The notes under the pieces were generated by a model. It did no database searches and had not been told where the DNA came from. It saw nothing but the letters and a program-made list of their open reading frames with translations. Below, one piece after another: positions 12,553 to 23,021 of a stretch of 64,000 nt of DNA (within the stretch, counting starts at the first letter, position 1; each line of letters opens with the position of its first letter). Origin of the DNA: Datisca glomerata (taxonomy: Eukaryota > Streptophyta > Magnoliopsida > Cucurbitales > Datiscaceae); assembly GCA_003255025.1 (NCBI GenBank), contig QANY01004770.1, forward strand, positions 1,225,790 to 1,289,789, in the 5' to 3' direction. The translations under genes and the position numbers were made by a program.

Positions 12553-12739
12553 CTTGATTTTAATCAGTTTCTATTTGAGTGTTAGCTGGGCATATTCTAG
12601 TACATGTGTTGGCTCCACTTCACACCCAACTTTCTCATTTTCTTGAACATCACCATGAGTTTGGGCTGCTGGTTGTAACCATAGGATTTCATCTTCCTTG
12701 AAAGTAACATCTCTACTGATAATTGTCTTTAAATATCCT

Positions 12740-13500
12740 TCTCATCTATACTATAGCCTAACCTTTGGCGCCCTCTGGATATCCTAGAAAAATACACCTA
12801 ACAACCCTTGGTTTCATCTTTCTACCACTTGAGTGGGCATAGGTAGTGCAACCAAATACTCTAAGGTAATCATAGGTAGCAGGTGCACCTTTCCACTTCT
12901 CCTTAGGTGTTTTAAACTCTATGGTAGTAGATGGATACTTGTTAATTAAATTAGAGGAAGTTGTAACTGCTTCACCTCAGAATCGTTTGGGAAAATTTAC
13001 ATTTGATAGCATACATCTCACCCTTTCTAAAAGAGTACTGTTCATTCTTTTAGCTAGCCCATTCTGTTGTGGAGTTGCAACAACAGTTTTACGACTTTGA
13101 ATCCCTCCTGTTTACAAAAAGAATTGAATTCTTCATTTAGGTACGCAAGACCATTATCTGTTTAGAGCTTCTTTACCTTTCTACCTGATTGTTTCTCAAC
13201 CATTAAGCTTCCACTATTTGAATTTGACTAATGCTTGATTCTTGGTCTTCACAAGTACAACCATACCTTTCTTGCAAAATCATCTATGATTGTTATGAAT
13301 TATATGTTCCATACATGATAAGGAACTCTGGCAGGCCCCCACACATCAAAGTATTCAAAATCAATAGTGCACTTTGAAGTGTTCCAGGTTGCCTATGTTG
13401 TCTCCACATAGCACACCTTGCTTGAATAATTCTTTGAGTCCTTTCTCACTCACATGGCTAAGTCTCATGTGCCACAAATTGGTTTTATCCTGATTTGAAT
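12740..13500 (-). pseudogene. Family-A Copia integrase C-terminal half
   Basis: The minus strand from about 13090 reads 'TPQQNGLAKRMNSTLLERV', then 'EAVTTSSNLINKYPSTT', then 'YLRVFGCTTYAH', then 'CIFLGYPEGAKG'. These are the successive conserved blocks of a Copia integrase: the catalytic-Glu region (normally PQQNGVAERMN; here the Glu codon reads Lys), the 'AxxTAxYLINRxPS' block, and 'LRVFGCxAYxH...CIFLGY'. Loss of the catalytic Glu and several stops mean it is dead. Confidence 0.8.
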
Positions 13501-14034
13501 GTTCTCCAATTGCAGTTGAACGTAAATGTGCTTCCTACAAGACTGTACAAACCGTTATGCTTAACTTCCTTCATAACTATCATAATGCCTTGTGAGACTT
13601 TGAGTGTCCCCCTTCTCATTTGAGGCTATATCGAACCTCATTTAAGTTTATAAAGGATATCAAGTTTCTTTTTAGCTCAGAAAAAGTCTTACTTCTCTCA
13701 GTGTTCTGATTTGACCATCAAACATCTTGAAGGATACATACCGTATGCCAGTCACCTTACATGACACATTATTGCCCATTAGAACTCTTCCTCCATCAAT
13801 GTGCTAGTGTGGAGAACTGTTCTTTCATGGGATACATGTGGTAAGTACATCTTGAATCCATGATCCACTCATCATTGAACACAGCTAGTACATATGCACT
13901 TTCATAACCATCAAAAGTCACAATACACCTCCATCATCATGGTTTTTTCAGCCTTTTTGTTCTTTCTCTCAGGGTAAATCATGTTTGAAATGTCCTTCTT
14001 TATGGAATGTAAAACATTTCTTCTCTCTTATTTT

Positions 14035-14644
14035 TTACTTGGATTTTGACCTGCCCTTTCCTTTTTGGCCACTATCTCTCTTATCAGATCTACCTCTCAC
14101 CATTAGTTGCTCCCTATTGGTCAGTTTCTTTTCTGCTCTAAACTCCATTTCCTTTGATCTTAAAGCACCAAGTACATCCTCTAGATAAAGTGAGTCTCTC
14201 CCATACTTAATTACAACCTTTAGATCTTTATAGGAGTTAGTGAATGAATTCAAAACCGTTTTAGCTTGATTCTTATCACTGGGTGCTTCCTTTGAATCAA
14301 CATTTTCTGGTTCTACTTATCCGGATTATCCTCTAGAGACTTAGACGATCCATCTTAAATCCAAACAGTTACTCTTTAAGAAAAATCTTACCAGAGAGGG
14401 ACTTTGTCATGTAGAGAGATTAAAGTTTGATCCAGGCCTTGGCAACAATATCCTCATCATTAACCCATCGAAGAACATTATATGCAAGATTAAGAATAAT
14501 TGTGCTATAAGAAGTCTCCATCACGTCTTCCTTTTCTTCACCGGAGAGAGTAGCAAGTAAGTCTTTTTCTCGACAAGTGCTTTTGCACACTTTTGCTAAA
14601 CCAAAATTGCACCAATCTTCTTTCTCCATATCCCAAAATCTCAT
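14035..14644 (-). pseudogene. Family-A Copia gag fragment
   Basis: Two minus-strand frames cover it. The first (14420-14644) begins 'MRFWDMEKEDWCNFGLAK' and later has 'NLAYNVLRWV', matching the Copia gag start ('xxWxxxMxDLL..', 'LSDxVLxEV'). The second (14035-14253) has 'SFTNSYKDLKVVIKYGRDSL' and ends 'MVRGRSDKRDSGQKGKGRSKSK' in pieces, the basic linker that normally precedes the gag zinc knuckle. A frameshift separates them. Confidence 0.75.
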
Positions 14645-14767
14645 TTACCATTAAACTTCTCTATTTCAAATCTTGTAGACATCACTGACTAGGTTGGTTT
14701 ACTCTGATCTTAAGAACTTTAGAATACTTTTAAAGAACAACCTAATGCCACAAGCTCAACCTAGTTA

Positions 14768-14780
14768 GCTCTTAGACCAA
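14768..14780 (-). other. Primer-binding site of family-A Copia
   Basis: Directly inside the 5' LTR the minus strand reads TTGGTCTAAGAGC, resembling the initiator-Met tRNA type site (TGGTATCAGAGC) with two or three mismatches. Confidence 0.65.
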
Positions 14781-15275
14781 TGTTTTGTGAACAAGCACTA
14801 AGCTATAAGACAGATACTAAACCTTTGTTGTGATATACTAGAAACCGAGCATACTGCAGTAAAAATTAAGAAAAAATGGAGAACCCGAGGATTTGTAGTG
14901 GTTCGATCAAATTGATATACGTCCACTGTTGAGCTATTTTTCTATTGAGATAGTAAGTAATTACAAGTTCCAATCACCATACAACAAGTTTAGAAGAATA
15001 AATACTAAGCTCAAATACAGAATAACTTAAAGAATTTCAGCCAACCCTCAAGAAGCTTAAGCAATGCCTCCTCCCCGAGAATGACTCACTCTTACCTCAC
15101 TTACTGTATTGCCCTATACATACTTTCCTCACTATACACCCTTCCTAATCGACAAAGGCTCCAGCCAATCATATTCCGCTATAACTAACTTTAGCTAGGT
15201 GGCATAACTAACTAAAGTAATAAAGAAGACAATATAAAGGGTGTACAAATAAGCATGCACGTGGACAAAGAAGAA
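14781..15275 (-). repeat. 5' LTR of family-A Copia, truncated
   Basis: Direct repeat of 10377-10870, starting on the plus strand with TGTTTTGTGAACAAGCAC. Similarity stops after 'GCACGTGGACAAAGAA' at about 15272, roughly 50 bases short of the LTR end seen in the left copy. Confidence 0.8.
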
Positions 15276-16139
15276 AGTTGTTGATGGCGTGGTGCTTTCC
15301 TTTCGCTGGCTGGGTAAACGATGGTGGCCAAAGATGGGTTCCATTAAGCCCTTTGGTCTTTTAGGTGTCATTCACAGGTACATTTCCAGATGTGGTCATG
15401 CGTAGTGTGACTTCATTCTGAATGACGTTCAAGGGCTGAAGCTCCAATACATGGTGGTTTGATGCCTCTGGATCATTGATGCATGCCACTTTGCTATATG
15501 CCACCTCAGGGCTAGAATAACATCAACTATAGCAAAATGAGAAGAGGCTTAGGCATGTGGCTGCTAGCTAGTGGATGATGTTGCTCCATTCTCGATATGA
15601 GCATTCGAACATTTTCACGGTATGGCTATATCTAGTTTTGTAGGGTGTAAAAATAATAGTTTTTATAGGAGAACCTCGAGCTAACACTCTTTGACTCTCA
15701 ATGAATGCAAAAAATTACGAAGGCGAGCAATCTCCACAAGACTCTAATAAATGATTTGCGTCCTAAGAACATTTCTGACAAAATGTAAACTACAAAATGG
15801 GGTTAACCAACTTTGAACAACACGAGATTGTTGTTCATGAAGGACCTTCAACGCCAAAGTCATAGATTATACTTTTCTTCAAGGATTCCAAAAGAATCGT
15901 AAGTCCAAATTACTTTTGTATATACACCTCTACTAAAATTATGTTACTCTGACTATATACGTCACCTTCTTCTCCCATGCACGTGGCTTATATTTGCTGG
16001 GTAATTCAACAAGTAAATTAGAGCATCCTATATTTGGATCATAAATTCTTGTTACAAAATTATTTCAATTGATATAATTTTTGTCTGAGACTAAAACTCA
16101 TGATTATGGAGGAATGTTCCTTTAATAATCCTTTAGTAT
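15276..16139. other. No gene recognised
   Basis: Spacer between the family-A Copia and the Tat element. Both strands are full of stops. I recognise no conserved domain or repeat in it. Confidence 0.5.
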
Positions 16140-16374
16140 TGTTTCGGGTTTTAGGGTGATGTGTGCTTGAGTGATCTAGTTTATGCCAAATATGCCTGAA
16201 AACGTGAGAGTCAGTGGTTGGAGGTTAAAGGACAAGCAACCTTAGGCAATCGTCAGAAGGTGACGAATGCCTTTAAGACTCTCAGGTAGGTGAAAAACTC
16301 GAGGAGAGAATATTCTTTGTGTTAGACCACGAGATCCGTGAGAATTAATTCCTTCATAATGGTGCTAAGGACCC

Positions 16375-16384
16375 CTTTATATAG
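16375..16384 (-). promoter_or_regulatory. TATA box in the 3' LTR
   Basis: Minus strand CTATATAAAG followed by GGGGTCC, the likely core promoter. The same box is present in the 5' LTR at 28461-28470. Confidence 0.6.
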
Positions 16385-16424
16385 ATGAGGTCTAGTGGGG
16401 ACCAAACACATGAAAATCACGTGT

Positions 16425-16566
16425 CTAGACAGAAACTGATACCAATAAAATTTAAGTATCCAGACAGACACTGACACCAACAAGGGTTGTGTGTTTAGAC
16501 AGAGACAAACACCAACAAGGGTCGCGTGTCCAGACATAAACTTACATTAACAAGGGTCGTGTGCTT
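16425..16566. repeat. About 38-bp tandem repeat in the 3' LTR
   Basis: Four imperfect units with the core 'GACACCAACAAGGGT.G.GTGT.TAGACAGA'. The 5' LTR has three units (28500-28615). Confidence 0.75.
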
Positions 16567-16640
16567 AAAACGTGATCACACACTAAAAACGTGACACCAT
16601 ACGTAAAATGTGTCACATCCATAAAATGACGTAACATAAG

Positions 16641-16905
16641 AGGCCACGCCCGAGGCTCCCCCCGTGGCGCCGTGGAAGGCCACTCCCCGGGTTCCCCCGT
16701 AAGGTGTGGGAGGCCGCACCTGAGGTTCCCCCTGCGATGGCTGTGGGAGGCCGCGCTCGGGGTTCACCCCACGACGGCCTGGGAGGCCGCGCCTGGGGTT
16801 CCCCTCGCGGCAGTGTGGCAGGCCGCGCCCATGGTCCCCCCCGTGATGGCTTGGAGAGCCACCCTCGGGGTTCCCCCTGGAGTGGCATGGGGAGCCGCAT
16901 CCAAA
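16641..16905. repeat. CpG-rich ~36-bp minisatellite in the 3' LTR
   Basis: About seven and a half imperfect units with the core 'GGGAGGCCGCGCC.GGGGTTCCCC'. In an AT-rich window this is the most CpG-rich stretch. The collagen-like open frames over it on both strands (16576-17075) are products of the repeat and not genes. The 5' LTR carries only about five and a half units. Confidence 0.85.
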
Positions 16906-17275
16906 GGCTCTTCGGTGTAACTTCCAAGACTCATAAGGCGGCTACATCCTTTAAGGAGATCTTCCCATCTCGATGTAGCGAACCTTTCCCTAGTCCTACT
17001 AGACCACATCCCCTAGATTATTCCCAGGCGAGAAAGACCTTTGAATCTTTCTCACTACACTCAAAGATGAAATAAGAAATTTAATACTTAATTTCATATA
17101 TAAGATCAACACCTTCCAACACCTTTATAAAACAGGTGTGCCTTTTACAGACGTTACTTTTTCATGATCTCGCACCGATAAATGTTATTCCACGTAAGCG
17201 CCACATGCATCTGTCTTTAGACACCGTATGTTTCTTCTGACACGTTACTATTAACGATGTGGATAACTATTTACA

Positions 17276-17292
17276 TTAGCCCCCTGTTCAAG
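17276..17292 (-). other. Polypurine tract of the Tat element
   Basis: Minus strand GAACAGGGGGCTAA directly precedes the TGTAAATAG start of the 3' LTR. It is the expected primer site for plus-strand synthesis. Confidence 0.6.
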
Positions 17293-18559
17293 GTTGAGAG
17301 CATAGTAATCAAGCTTGAACATATTTTCTTATTTAAGTGTTGCCTGCGTCTTTCGCACTCATTTGTGGAACAAACAGCTTTTGTCACTGAATTCTATTAA
17401 AACCAGATCACAAAAATTTAGATCTATCATTATTCACATGTAGATGCCTTTTGAGGAAGTCCCCACAACTTCATCGTTCATCAAACAAGGTGGTAGAGTC
17501 TCACCCGAGGTGAGACATGTCACAACGTCTCTAAGGAGGCGTTTGAGAATGCCTCACTAAGTGGCGTGACAACGCCTCGAACGAGGCGTGTAATAGCTCC
17601 TTGAACGAGGCGTGTGAGAACGCCTTTGAACGAGGCGCTGCGTCCCGTCCTTCTTTGTATGAGACGTCACAGTCTCTTCTCGGACGAGGCATGGGAGATC
17701 ACCTTTCCTATAAACCAGCCAGGGTCATTCTCTCATTCTCATTTCTTGAATTTACTTTGAAGCAAAATGCCTCTAGAGAGTTACTTACATTTTCCAAACA
17801 TATCGCTCCGCCTGAATGTCAAAACCTTAGGGAATGTCTGACGTAACGGCAAAAAGACTAATTAATTCCATGGTATAAAGTCCGAAGGAAGTTGTGTCAT
17901 CGTCTTCAATTCTATTGATGGAAAATGAAATGGCCGAAAATTGTGATGTCCTCGAAGCAAACTCGATTCCATCACTACGGCTAACCAGTGGTGACTTCCC
18001 TTCATCGCGCATCACGTATGATGGTCACACCAAGCCCACGGTTGGTTAGCCTGAGTGGTGCGAGTACATTCTATCAAAACAAACATATATTGCAACTCTA
18101 AGAGAAGCTGACATTTATGAAGCTTTAAGGGTTTGTTCACGTCTCAGTATTCGTATATGCTCGCCTGTTATTGATACTTTGGTGATGCGTTAGAGTAGGC
18201 AAACTCACTCCTTTATTGCTGCTTAGGGAGAGTTCACGCCTACTTTTGAAGATGTCCACATGCTTTTGCGTCTTCCATTGTTTGGTAACCACGACCCATT
18301 CGAGATTGCCTTAACCCTTGAGGAGATAGACATTCTTGAATTACTCAAGGAAGGTTTATCACACTCTTTCAAACCCGATACAGCGGGTGTCCTAAGAAGG
18401 AAGTCAAATTTTGGAGGGTGGTTATGCTGTTTTTTCAAAGATGTGGAGTCCTGAAGAAGAACTCGACGCTAGAAGTTAGACAGGGTGCCAGATTCAGATA
18501 CAAATGGGTCAAACTTGTTGCTTTCCTATCCTTGTGGCTCTATCGATACATCTTCCAAG

Positions 18560-18695
18560 GTATGTTCTTCCTCTCTATTTCGTTTTGGATTTAATTATAA
18601 AATATACATATATTGAACCATACTCGCCTCATTGACTAGGTGGGTTTCGAACTTTTATGTTGGGTCATTTCTTCATTTATCTTTCCACTTTGTAG
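18560..18695 (+). other. Intron 1 of the antisense gene
   Basis: Donor CAAG|GTATGT, acceptor CCACTTTGTAG|GTCG, T-rich before the acceptor. Removing it joins two consecutive mobile-domain blocks, which supports a real intron. Confidence 0.6.
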
Positions 18696-19877
18696 GTCGA
18701 CCCAATGGTATGGTCAGTGGGTAAATTTTCACAATGGTCATCAACCTTGCTAAGGGTCGTCGTATCCCCTCAGTACTAATATTCTTGGGAAATCTATATT
18801 ACTTGATGGATCGCCTCCACAAAATTTCGAGAGGAACTTGGGATGTTTCAAGATCAACTCTTATATTGATCTGTCATTCTTACAGATGTTCACCTGGGGA
18901 GCAGTTCCCAATGTGTGTCCTTTATTGGTCTCAGTTTGATATTGGCTGTGTCGATCCGCCTCGGGCATGGGCGTGGTGCAGTAACAAACTTCCAAACGTC
19001 TATCTTTTTCTATTGATATCGACCTCTTTGGGTACTTTTTAGCGCGACCCTATACCTTATGTCCAGAAGGTCACGTTAAGGATGACCTATGTCCCTTTTT
19101 TGGGAAGCATATTGACTTAGGCATGTGCGGCTCTCCCCTTCGGCTCTCCGATACTGATGTGACTATGTTGGCTATTTTGACACCTTCAACACTCTTGGGA
19201 AGCATGCGGGAGAGGCTAGGCCGAATGAATTTTTGAGCACTTGTTACCAGTGCAACGGAGTGGCTTGCCACTTTGGTTTTGATCAGTGTATTCCATCCTG
19301 GCGATGACCATATATCCAATTCAGAGAAGCCTTTAAGTATTAAATGGTAGAGGCGAGCACACATGGTAGTGTTGCGTCATCTTTCTATGTTCCCTAATCC
19401 ACTCGTAAGCCTAGCGTGACGACATTAATGAAAAGATATCGGGATGCCTTGCCTGACTTGGGGTTGCAATACCTTCAATCTCCCCTTGTTGATCTACTAG
19501 AGGAAAATATTTACAGAGCGGACCTAACGTTGCTGTCCATTTAACCACCTCCTAGCGGAAGAGTGAGCCAGATGGCCCCTCCTATACCCCTAAGGAAGAG
19601 GAAGACTCCCATCGTTGGTCACGAGACTTCCATCGAGGCGTCCGAGGCCAGTGATTGTGATCTTGGCTGGGTTGATTCTTCAGCCAACCTTCCTACATCC
19701 TTCTTGAGGTCAACAACTAACCCGAGGCTCAAATCCACATCGTTACACCGACGCCTTATAGTAGTGACGAGGGATGTCCTGGTAGAGAGGATTGTCGATG
19801 CTTCTACTCCAAGAGACTTGGAGCCACCTCGGCGTAAATTCTGAGGTAACGTCGCCATTTCTGATGACGAACCTCCG

Positions 19878-19960
19878 GTAAGTAACATATCTTTTTTATT
19901 TTGTAATTACGCTACCTTTTTGCATTTTGATTACATATTATCGAACAAATTACTTTACAG
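19878..19960 (+). other. Intron 2 of the antisense gene
   Basis: Donor CCTCCG|GTAAGT, acceptor TACTTTACAG|GTAGC; 83 bases and T-rich. Canonical plant intron signals. Confidence 0.6.
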
Positions 19961-20153
19961 GTAGCATGTAGCTCCTCCATGGAGGTGAGTGAGGCTTGTG
20001 AAATGCTTTTGCGACAGCAAGCTAGGGGCATTTTTGAGGCATCCGTAACACCCCCCCTCTCTCTCTATATATCCTTCAGTGGATGTCACCCCTAACCTAA
20101 ATGCTTCAGCGCCCCCAAAAACACACCCTCCGAGCCTCGAAGCTTACACAAGG

Positions 20154-20227
20154 GTAACTGTGCCTTCCTTGATTGTCTTTGTGACTTGCACTTTTGTTAA
20201 TTATGACTTGCTTCTTCTTTTCAACAG
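20154..20227 (+). other. Intron 3 of the antisense gene
   Basis: Donor ACAAGG|GTAACT, acceptor TTCTTTTCAACAG|GG; 74 bases, pyrimidine-rich 3' end. Confidence 0.55.
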
Positions 20228-21102
20228 GGTTCCCTCGACATCTTCGTGAATATCCTTGATTTTTCATCCCCTAATCCGCGACGTGAATCCATGGGTGAAC
20301 GCTCAGTTGGTCTTGATATTCCCTTGAAAAATCTGGATGATATCAGGATTGACGTCACCCTTGGGACCATATACTTTAAGATTTTTGGACCTCCCATTGG
20401 GGCACGACCCATGCCGCGAGGTGAGCTTTCAAGTGATGGCAAATGAGGAGGGGGTCGAGAGGGAGGCCCATCGAGAGTCTTCTCACGATGCTCATAGTAC
20501 TGCAGAGGACCGTACCGATCTAGCCTCTACTGTCGAGGTCATATCAGATGGAGATACCTCGATCGCCGATAGTGGCTAGTATTCTTCTTTTGATCTAGAG
20601 TCTTTTACCCTGCCACTGTCCGTGGGGGAGTTTCATGGCGTGATGGTTGACCACATCTTACTCTCATACTTGTAGCGGGCAGAGCGGTCACACCCTGGTA
20701 CATGCTTTAGTAGCATGAGAGGAATGCCCTTGGTCCATCAATCATCCCTCACCATGTTGGCTCAGATCCTCTACATCATTGAGCACTCATCTCATCAGGA
20801 TGAAGATCCCCGGGCTCTTGCTTTCTTGTTGGGTTGCTGGCGTGACCTCCCCCCTTATAGGACTGAACTTATACTGGCTTCATCCTCACATTCACACCTG
20901 CAGAAGGCTTCAAAGACGTCATCTCAGAATTAACCAGGTAGAAGATTTTGAGGAACAAATAGCAGAGCGTGAGGCGATTATGGCTAGAGTAGAGGCAAAG
21001 ATCAATGACATTAGAGTCAAGATATGTAAGCACCTTGTCATGCTAGAGCGTTACTGTATCGTCTTGGGAAAACTTGCTCCTGATTTGTTTCCCCAGCCAT
21101 AG

Positions 21103-21715
21103 CTTTTGTATCGCCTTTTCTTGTATTCTTGTACATCTGTAAGAAATTAATACAAAAGCATGTTATTATTTTATTTCACAGTGCATTTGCTAATACTTAA
21201 GCGTTTTACATCATTTTTACTCGTTACTTAGCACAATCATTATCTACTAAAAATTTTATAAATTAAATCACTAAATGGCAGCCATGTTTCACTAAATAAT
21301 TGATAATTGAGATAATTAACATGACGACCAAATTCCGCCTTTGTAATCATGTGAATCTCAACAATTAGTTAAGTGATTATTCTGCTCCCCCCCCTCCACC
21401 TTCTTTTTTTTTGCAACGGCTAAGTTCTGTTTTAAGGGGGATAGCAACATCGGTTAAAGTCTCACTAGTCATTGATATTTGATAGAGCGAAGAAATATGG
21501 AACTTGTATTAACATTTGAATATTTTATACATTTCTTCCTTGGCCTACTTACTTTCGCTGAAACGTTTTACATGCATTTCAGCAACAAAATTTCACTGAA
21601 ATTTCTTACGGTCCTAATTACATTTCAGGAATAACCCACATTACAAGCTAGGAATATTAAAGAAAAAATGAAATATTAAGCATAATATTTCTTAATGTAC
21701 TTGAAGTTGACAGTC
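21103..21715. other. Spacer between antisense gene and integrase, no gene
   Basis: The region between the two convergent coding blocks. It is AT-rich, with a CCCCCCCCTCC tract at about 21387 and stops in all frames. It may hold the 3' ends of both transcripts; 'AATTAATACAAAAG' at 21147-21160 is a poor poly(A) signal candidate for the antisense gene. Confidence 0.45.
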
Positions 21716-23020
21716 GTTGGGATGACTTCGTGTGTTTGAGGGTCGGCCAGTTAGCAGTACCTGCTATCGGCTATGAAGGCGATCTGTAGGGTCCTTCCCA
21801 CTTGGGCTCAAATTTCTCGGCGTGTGTCCCTTTCATCATATGCTCAGCCACCTTCAGCACTAAGTCCCCCACAACAAAGGTCTGAGGCTTCACAATAGCT
21901 TCATACGTCTGACCCATACACACTTGGTATGCCTGGATGTTTCCTTTGCCTTATTTCTTCTTTCCTTTAAGGCCTCCAAGTCCCCATGGCATGTGGCTTG
22001 TTCCACCTCAGCGGATGACAATAGTTTAGCGGAAGGTACCATCACCTCTGGGGGTATCATGGCTTCGCATCCGTATACCAATAAGAAGGGTGTTGCCTGA
22101 GTAGGGGTACGCTTTGACGTTCTATATGCCCAAAGTTCCAATGGTAATAGCTCATGCCATTTTTCTTGAGCTTCGTGAACCATCCTACTTAGGATCCTTA
22201 GCAACGTCTTGTTGGTCGCTTCTACTTGCTCGTTTCCCTTGGGGTAGTAGGGGAAGATCTGTCATGGTGGATGTTGTAGTTCTCGAACATCTAAGACATC
22301 ACTTTGCATGTGAATGCAATGCCATTGTCTGATATTATCCTCCTGAGCAGTCTGAATTTACAAATTATGTTTTCTTTGATGAAGTTGTAGACTTGTTCAC
22401 ACTTCCCTTTCTTCAATGCAACCGGCTCAACCCACTTGATGAAACAATCTGTAGCAGCCAGAATCCATATGTTCCCTTTAAGTGCTGGTGAGATCGAGCC
22501 TATGAAATCCATCGCCCAAGTATGAAATGGCCAAGGGACCTCCACGAGGTGCAAGGGCATGGAAGGTGCGTGTATGGCGTTCCCTAAGACTTGGCATGCA
22601 TGACACTTCCTTGCAAACTCCATTGAATCCATCTCCATGGTTGGCCAGTAATACCCTATTCACAACAATTCCTCGTACAAATGTCTTCTGCCTTGGTGCT
22701 CTCCGCAGGCGCCTCTATGCACCTCTTCCATGATCGTGCGTTGTTCCTCGAATCCAAGGCATTTGAGTGGTCGATCGTCTATCCCCCTTCGCAATAATTC
22801 TCCCCTCAAGAGAAAGAAGTGTGTGCTTCTTATTTTGATGTTAATGGCATCTGCGGGGTCCATGGGTAACATTTCATCTGCCAGGTAGGTGACGTAGGGC
22901 TGTCTCCAATCGGTGACAACTTTTATGATGTTCACTTCTTCAGGTCTGGCAGGAGTTGGCATTTTAGACAGTCCTTTTTTAGTGTAAGGGCCTCTTCATT
23001 CATGTTCGGCCCATAGTACC
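21716..23020 (-). pseudogene. Tat element integrase
   Basis: Integrase inserts the cDNA into host DNA. Reading leftward: linker 'KVVTDWRQPYVTYLADEMLP' (22930-22860), 'LLRRGIDDRPLKCL' and 'HRGACGEHQGRRHLYEE' with the His pair of the zinc domain. Then 'GYYWPTMEMDSMEFARKCHACQ' in overlapping pieces (the Cys pair), then the core 'WAMDFIGSISP', 'AATDCFIKWVE', 'RIISDNGIAFTCK' holding catalytic Asp residues. A frameshift follows, then 'PLELWAYRTSKRTPTQATPFLLVYG' in pieces, and finally the C-terminal GPY module 'KFEPKWEGPYR' at about 21830-21790. Stops split it into at least four frames. A second Cys-pair motif at 22957-23019 sits upstream and out of order. Confidence 0.85.
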
Positions 23021-23021
23021 C

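Larger units (their letters stand above)
10377..15275 (-). mobile_element. Ty1/copia retrotransposon, family A, decayed and 5'-truncated
   Basis: Direct repeats at 10377-10922 and 14781-15275 flank a body with, from right to left on the minus strand, gag, integrase, reverse transcriptase and RNase H remnants. That is the Copia order. The right (5') LTR breaks off at about 15275 inside sequence that continues for ~45 bases in the left copy, so the element lost its outer 5' end and no target duplication can be scored. The body contains stops throughout. The family is distinct from families B, C and F1 by LTR sequence. Confidence 0.85.
16140..17275 (-). repeat. 3' LTR of the Tat element
   Basis: On the plus strand it begins TGTTTCGGGTTTTAGGG and ends GGATAACTATTTACA. 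The right copy shares everything up to 'GCCTTTTACAG' at 17150 and then breaks off. I place the outer end at 17275 because the following plus-strand TTAGCCCCCTGTTC is a purine-rich polypurine tract on the minus strand, and TGTAAATAG then starts the LTR. Carries a TATA box (16375-16384) and two sets of internal repeats. Confidence 0.75.
17918..21102 (+). pseudogene. Antisense accessory gene of the Tat element (plant-mobile-domain-like)
   Basis: This gene lies on the strand opposite to gag-pol. From ATG 17918 one frame runs to 18452 with in-frame TAGs at 18047, 18191 and 18224. It contains 'ATLREADIYEALRVC', then 'GEFTPTFEDVHMLLRLPLFG' (18227-18286), the signature 'THTF..GExTxTLEDVxxLLxLP' of the plant mobile domain. 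A frameshift leads to 'KWVKLVAFLSLWLYRYIF', then intron 1 (18560-18695), then 'INLAKGRRIPSVLIFLGNLYYLMDRL'-like sequence in pieces, also a mobile-domain block. Introns 2 and 3 follow at 19878-19960 and 20154-20227. The C-terminus (20930-21102) is charged and coiled-coil-like: 'EDFEEQIAEREAIMARVEAK'. Function unknown; such antisense genes are known from Tat elements. At least three stops and two frameshifts make this copy dead. Confidence 0.75.

Noticed and set aside
12000..14700. Plus-strand open frames across family-A Copia (for example 13985-14188)
   Set aside because: They are reverse-strand shadows of gag and pol.
16576..17075. Several overlapping open frames on both strands with Gly/Pro/Arg-rich, collagen-like proteins
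   Set aside because: They are translations of the CpG-rich ~36-bp minisatellite in the LTR; open in several frames at once because the unit length is about a multiple of three and stop codons are AT-rich.
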